Positions 62,403 to 64,000 of a stretch of 64,000 nucleotides of DNA are shown here, in pieces. Both the position numbers and the translations under genes were made by a program. The notes under the pieces were generated by a model that searched no databases, was not told the DNA's origin, and saw only the letters and a list, made by a program, of their open reading frames with translations. The DNA lies in NCBI GenBank assembly GCA_036971475.1, contig JBAIZL010000006.1, positions 138,551,731 to 138,615,730 on the forward strand, written 5' to 3'. Position 1 is the first letter of the stretch. Each line of letters begins with the position of its first letter. The stretch is from Prosapia bicincta. Taxonomy: Eukaryota; Arthropoda; Insecta; Hemiptera; Cercopidae.

Positions 62403-63182
62403 TACCAAGTAAGATTCTTGTTTCATAAATTAACGATTTGCCATGAATAATAAAATCCAAAGGTTTAACTTTAATAGTTAAACAATGACGTCAAACACAA
62501 CCAACTAGGATTAGTAGTTAATATATCCCTAGATGTGTCGTCGCTATCTACTCGAAGCAAATTAATCCGCTCATTCATAAAACATAGGCAGGGATCGGTT
62601 ATGCATGTATGACGTCAGAAACTTCGACAAGTCACCGGTATGGTGACGCAATTCACCTGCCACACGTCAGTCACTGAGCCAAATATCAGTGATAGAGTGC
62701 GCCGCCGTGTGACGCAGTTCCATCTGTCGAGCCCAATAAATCATGGCCTTTATTGGCGCACTACACGTATTATGCATTTACGAGCTTCCAACTTTGGAAT
62801 TTATTTACATAATGTACTTTTATTTATAGAACGATTGTAAATTATTAACACCGTCTCGTACACCTTTATAGAAAACTGCATAAATAGATTTTTCAAAGAT
62901 GTGCGTATGGTACAACAGTAACATCTGTGTAATTCTTATTTGTGGGCTATTACGTAAATACTGATAAACTGAGTAAACATTAACTTAATAACAAAAGTCC
63001 TAAAGATTTCAATCGTCAACTGACAACTGTTCCCTCTCACCAGGTTTCGGTTGTATGCATGTGCGTGCGTGCGTACATGCGTGATTTTTAAAATTACAGT
63101 ATTTTCAAGTAAATATATTACTAAATTTCACTGAAAATATACAATAGTTCAGCACATCGCATATATAGGAAAAGAAATACAT
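62403..63182. other. Spacer
   Basis: No gene recognised. A short GTGCGTGCGTGCGT tract is at 63060-63075. Confidence 0.4.
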
Positions 63183-64000
63183 AGTTCAGGAAACAGCACA
63201 AAATACACAGAAACTTGTAGCTCAGGGCAGAGATAATTAATGTATCTCAGGAGATGAAGATATAGCTAGAGAGGTAGACGTGTATCTCAGGACAGTAACG
63301 TATAGCTCAGAAGAGAAACACGTAGCTTAGGAAATCAATGTGTAGTTCAGGGCAGATACGAATAGATCAGGACAGAAACGTGTAGCTTAGAGCAGAGACG
63401 GGTAGTTTAAGACAAAAACGGGAAGGTCGAGACAGAAACGTGTAGCTTAGAGCAGAGACGGGTAGTTTAAGACAAAAACGGGAAGGTCGAGACAGAAACG
63501 TGTAGCTCAGGGGATAAACGTCTAGCTCAAGACCGACACGTGTAGCTAAGGACAGATATGTGTAGCTCAAGAGGTCAATGTGTAACACGTGTAGCCAAGG
63601 ACAGATATGAGTAGTGCATGAGATAAACGAGTAGCTGAAGACAGACACGTGTTGCAAAGGACAGATATGCGTAGCTCAGGGGATAAACGTGTAGCTCAGG
63701 ACAGACACGTGTAGCCAAGGACAGATATGTGTAGCTCAAGAGGTCAATGTGTAACACGTGTAGCCAAGGACAGATATGTGTAGCTCAAGAGGTCAATGTG
63801 TAACACGTGTAGCCAAGGACAGATATGAGTAGTTCATGAGATAAACGAGTAGCTGAAGACAGACACGTGTTGCCAAGGACAGATATGCGTAGCTCAGGGG
63901 ATAAACGTGTAGCTCAGGACAGACACGTGTAGCCAAGGACAGATATGTGTAGTTCAAGAGGTCAATGTGTAACACGTGTAGCCATGGACAGATATGTGTA
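63183..64000. repeat. 20-21-bp minisatellite with 218-bp higher-order repeat, continues past the window
   Basis: Units resemble GTGTAGCTCAGGACAGACAC and CCAAGGACAGATATGTGTAG. At 63575-63757 and 63793-63975 long matching stretches lie 218 bp apart, and shorter blocks (AAACGGGAAGGTCGAGACAG) repeat 60 bp apart at 63417 and 63477. Repetitive minus-strand frames are artefacts. The array is cut by the window edge. Confidence 0.95.

Overview
This is a eukaryotic, AT-rich, almost gene-free window dominated by repeats. I found no intact protein gene that I recognise, no rRNA, no conventional tRNA gene, no CRISPR array and no bacterial-style operon. The remnants of coding sequence are all from transposons: an endonuclease domain and an RNase-H-side C-terminus of jockey/I-like non-LTR retrotransposons, and a decayed mariner/Tc1-type transposase. 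Their flavour, together with the hammerhead-like hairpins described below, suggests an arthropod, most likely an insect with a large repeat-rich genome. That assignment is an inference and is not secure.

Tandem arrays make up a large share of the window. In order they are: a 68-bp satellite with a 340-bp higher-order period (1-1380); a giant (CGCA)n-(CA)n-(TA)n tract (15531-16760); a 73-bp array (19148-19456); a satellite of exactly 151 bp repeated 19 times without an indel (20196-23065, plus a diverged end unit); a 72-bp array (27665-28640); an array that changes from 170-bp to 151-bp monomers (29181-30955); a 22-bp minisatellite of about 5.2 kb holding a 1892-bp duplicated block (32785-37957); a 57-bp array (44160-44695); a 49-bp array (45890-46330); a 60-bp A-rich array (58985-59945); and a 20-21-bp array with a 218-bp higher-order repeat that runs off the right edge (63183-64000).

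Between the arrays lie about 23 copies, on both strands, of one dispersed non-coding element, here called family A. A full copy is about 430 bp. It has short inverted ends related to TCAATTCCTACTTA, a conserved nested palindrome around CAGCTG in its middle, and near its 3' end a slot in which microsatellites expand: (TA)n, (CT)n, (CA)n or (GT)n. Two long copies carry a different middle that contains a tRNA-like segment with A-box and B-box motifs, so the family is modular and at least one form looks SINE-like.

The most interesting signal is a second group of small fold-back sequences. They contain the hammerhead-ribozyme core pattern CTGANGA - hairpin - GAAAC(GCGTH). Candidate or decayed cores occur at about 5374-5528 (two, head to head), 13885-13930, 14139-14180, 15433-15491 (two), 25962-26004, 26680-26718, 26945-27029, 54571-54612 and, more decayed, 61003-61085 and 62285-62402. 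They sit at the apex or in the arms of long inverted repeats, often beside microsatellites. This resembles the hammerhead motifs known from Penelope-like elements and retrozymes, but no GIY-YIG or reverse-transcriptase partner is visible nearby.

Other points of note are a duplicated block at 39.3-41.1 kb whose two minus-strand reading frames stay aligned with conservative changes (a possible small secreted-peptide pair), and a CpG-rich patch at 57.9-58.1 kb with a CRE palindrome and splice-like signals that could be a promoter and first exon on the minus strand.
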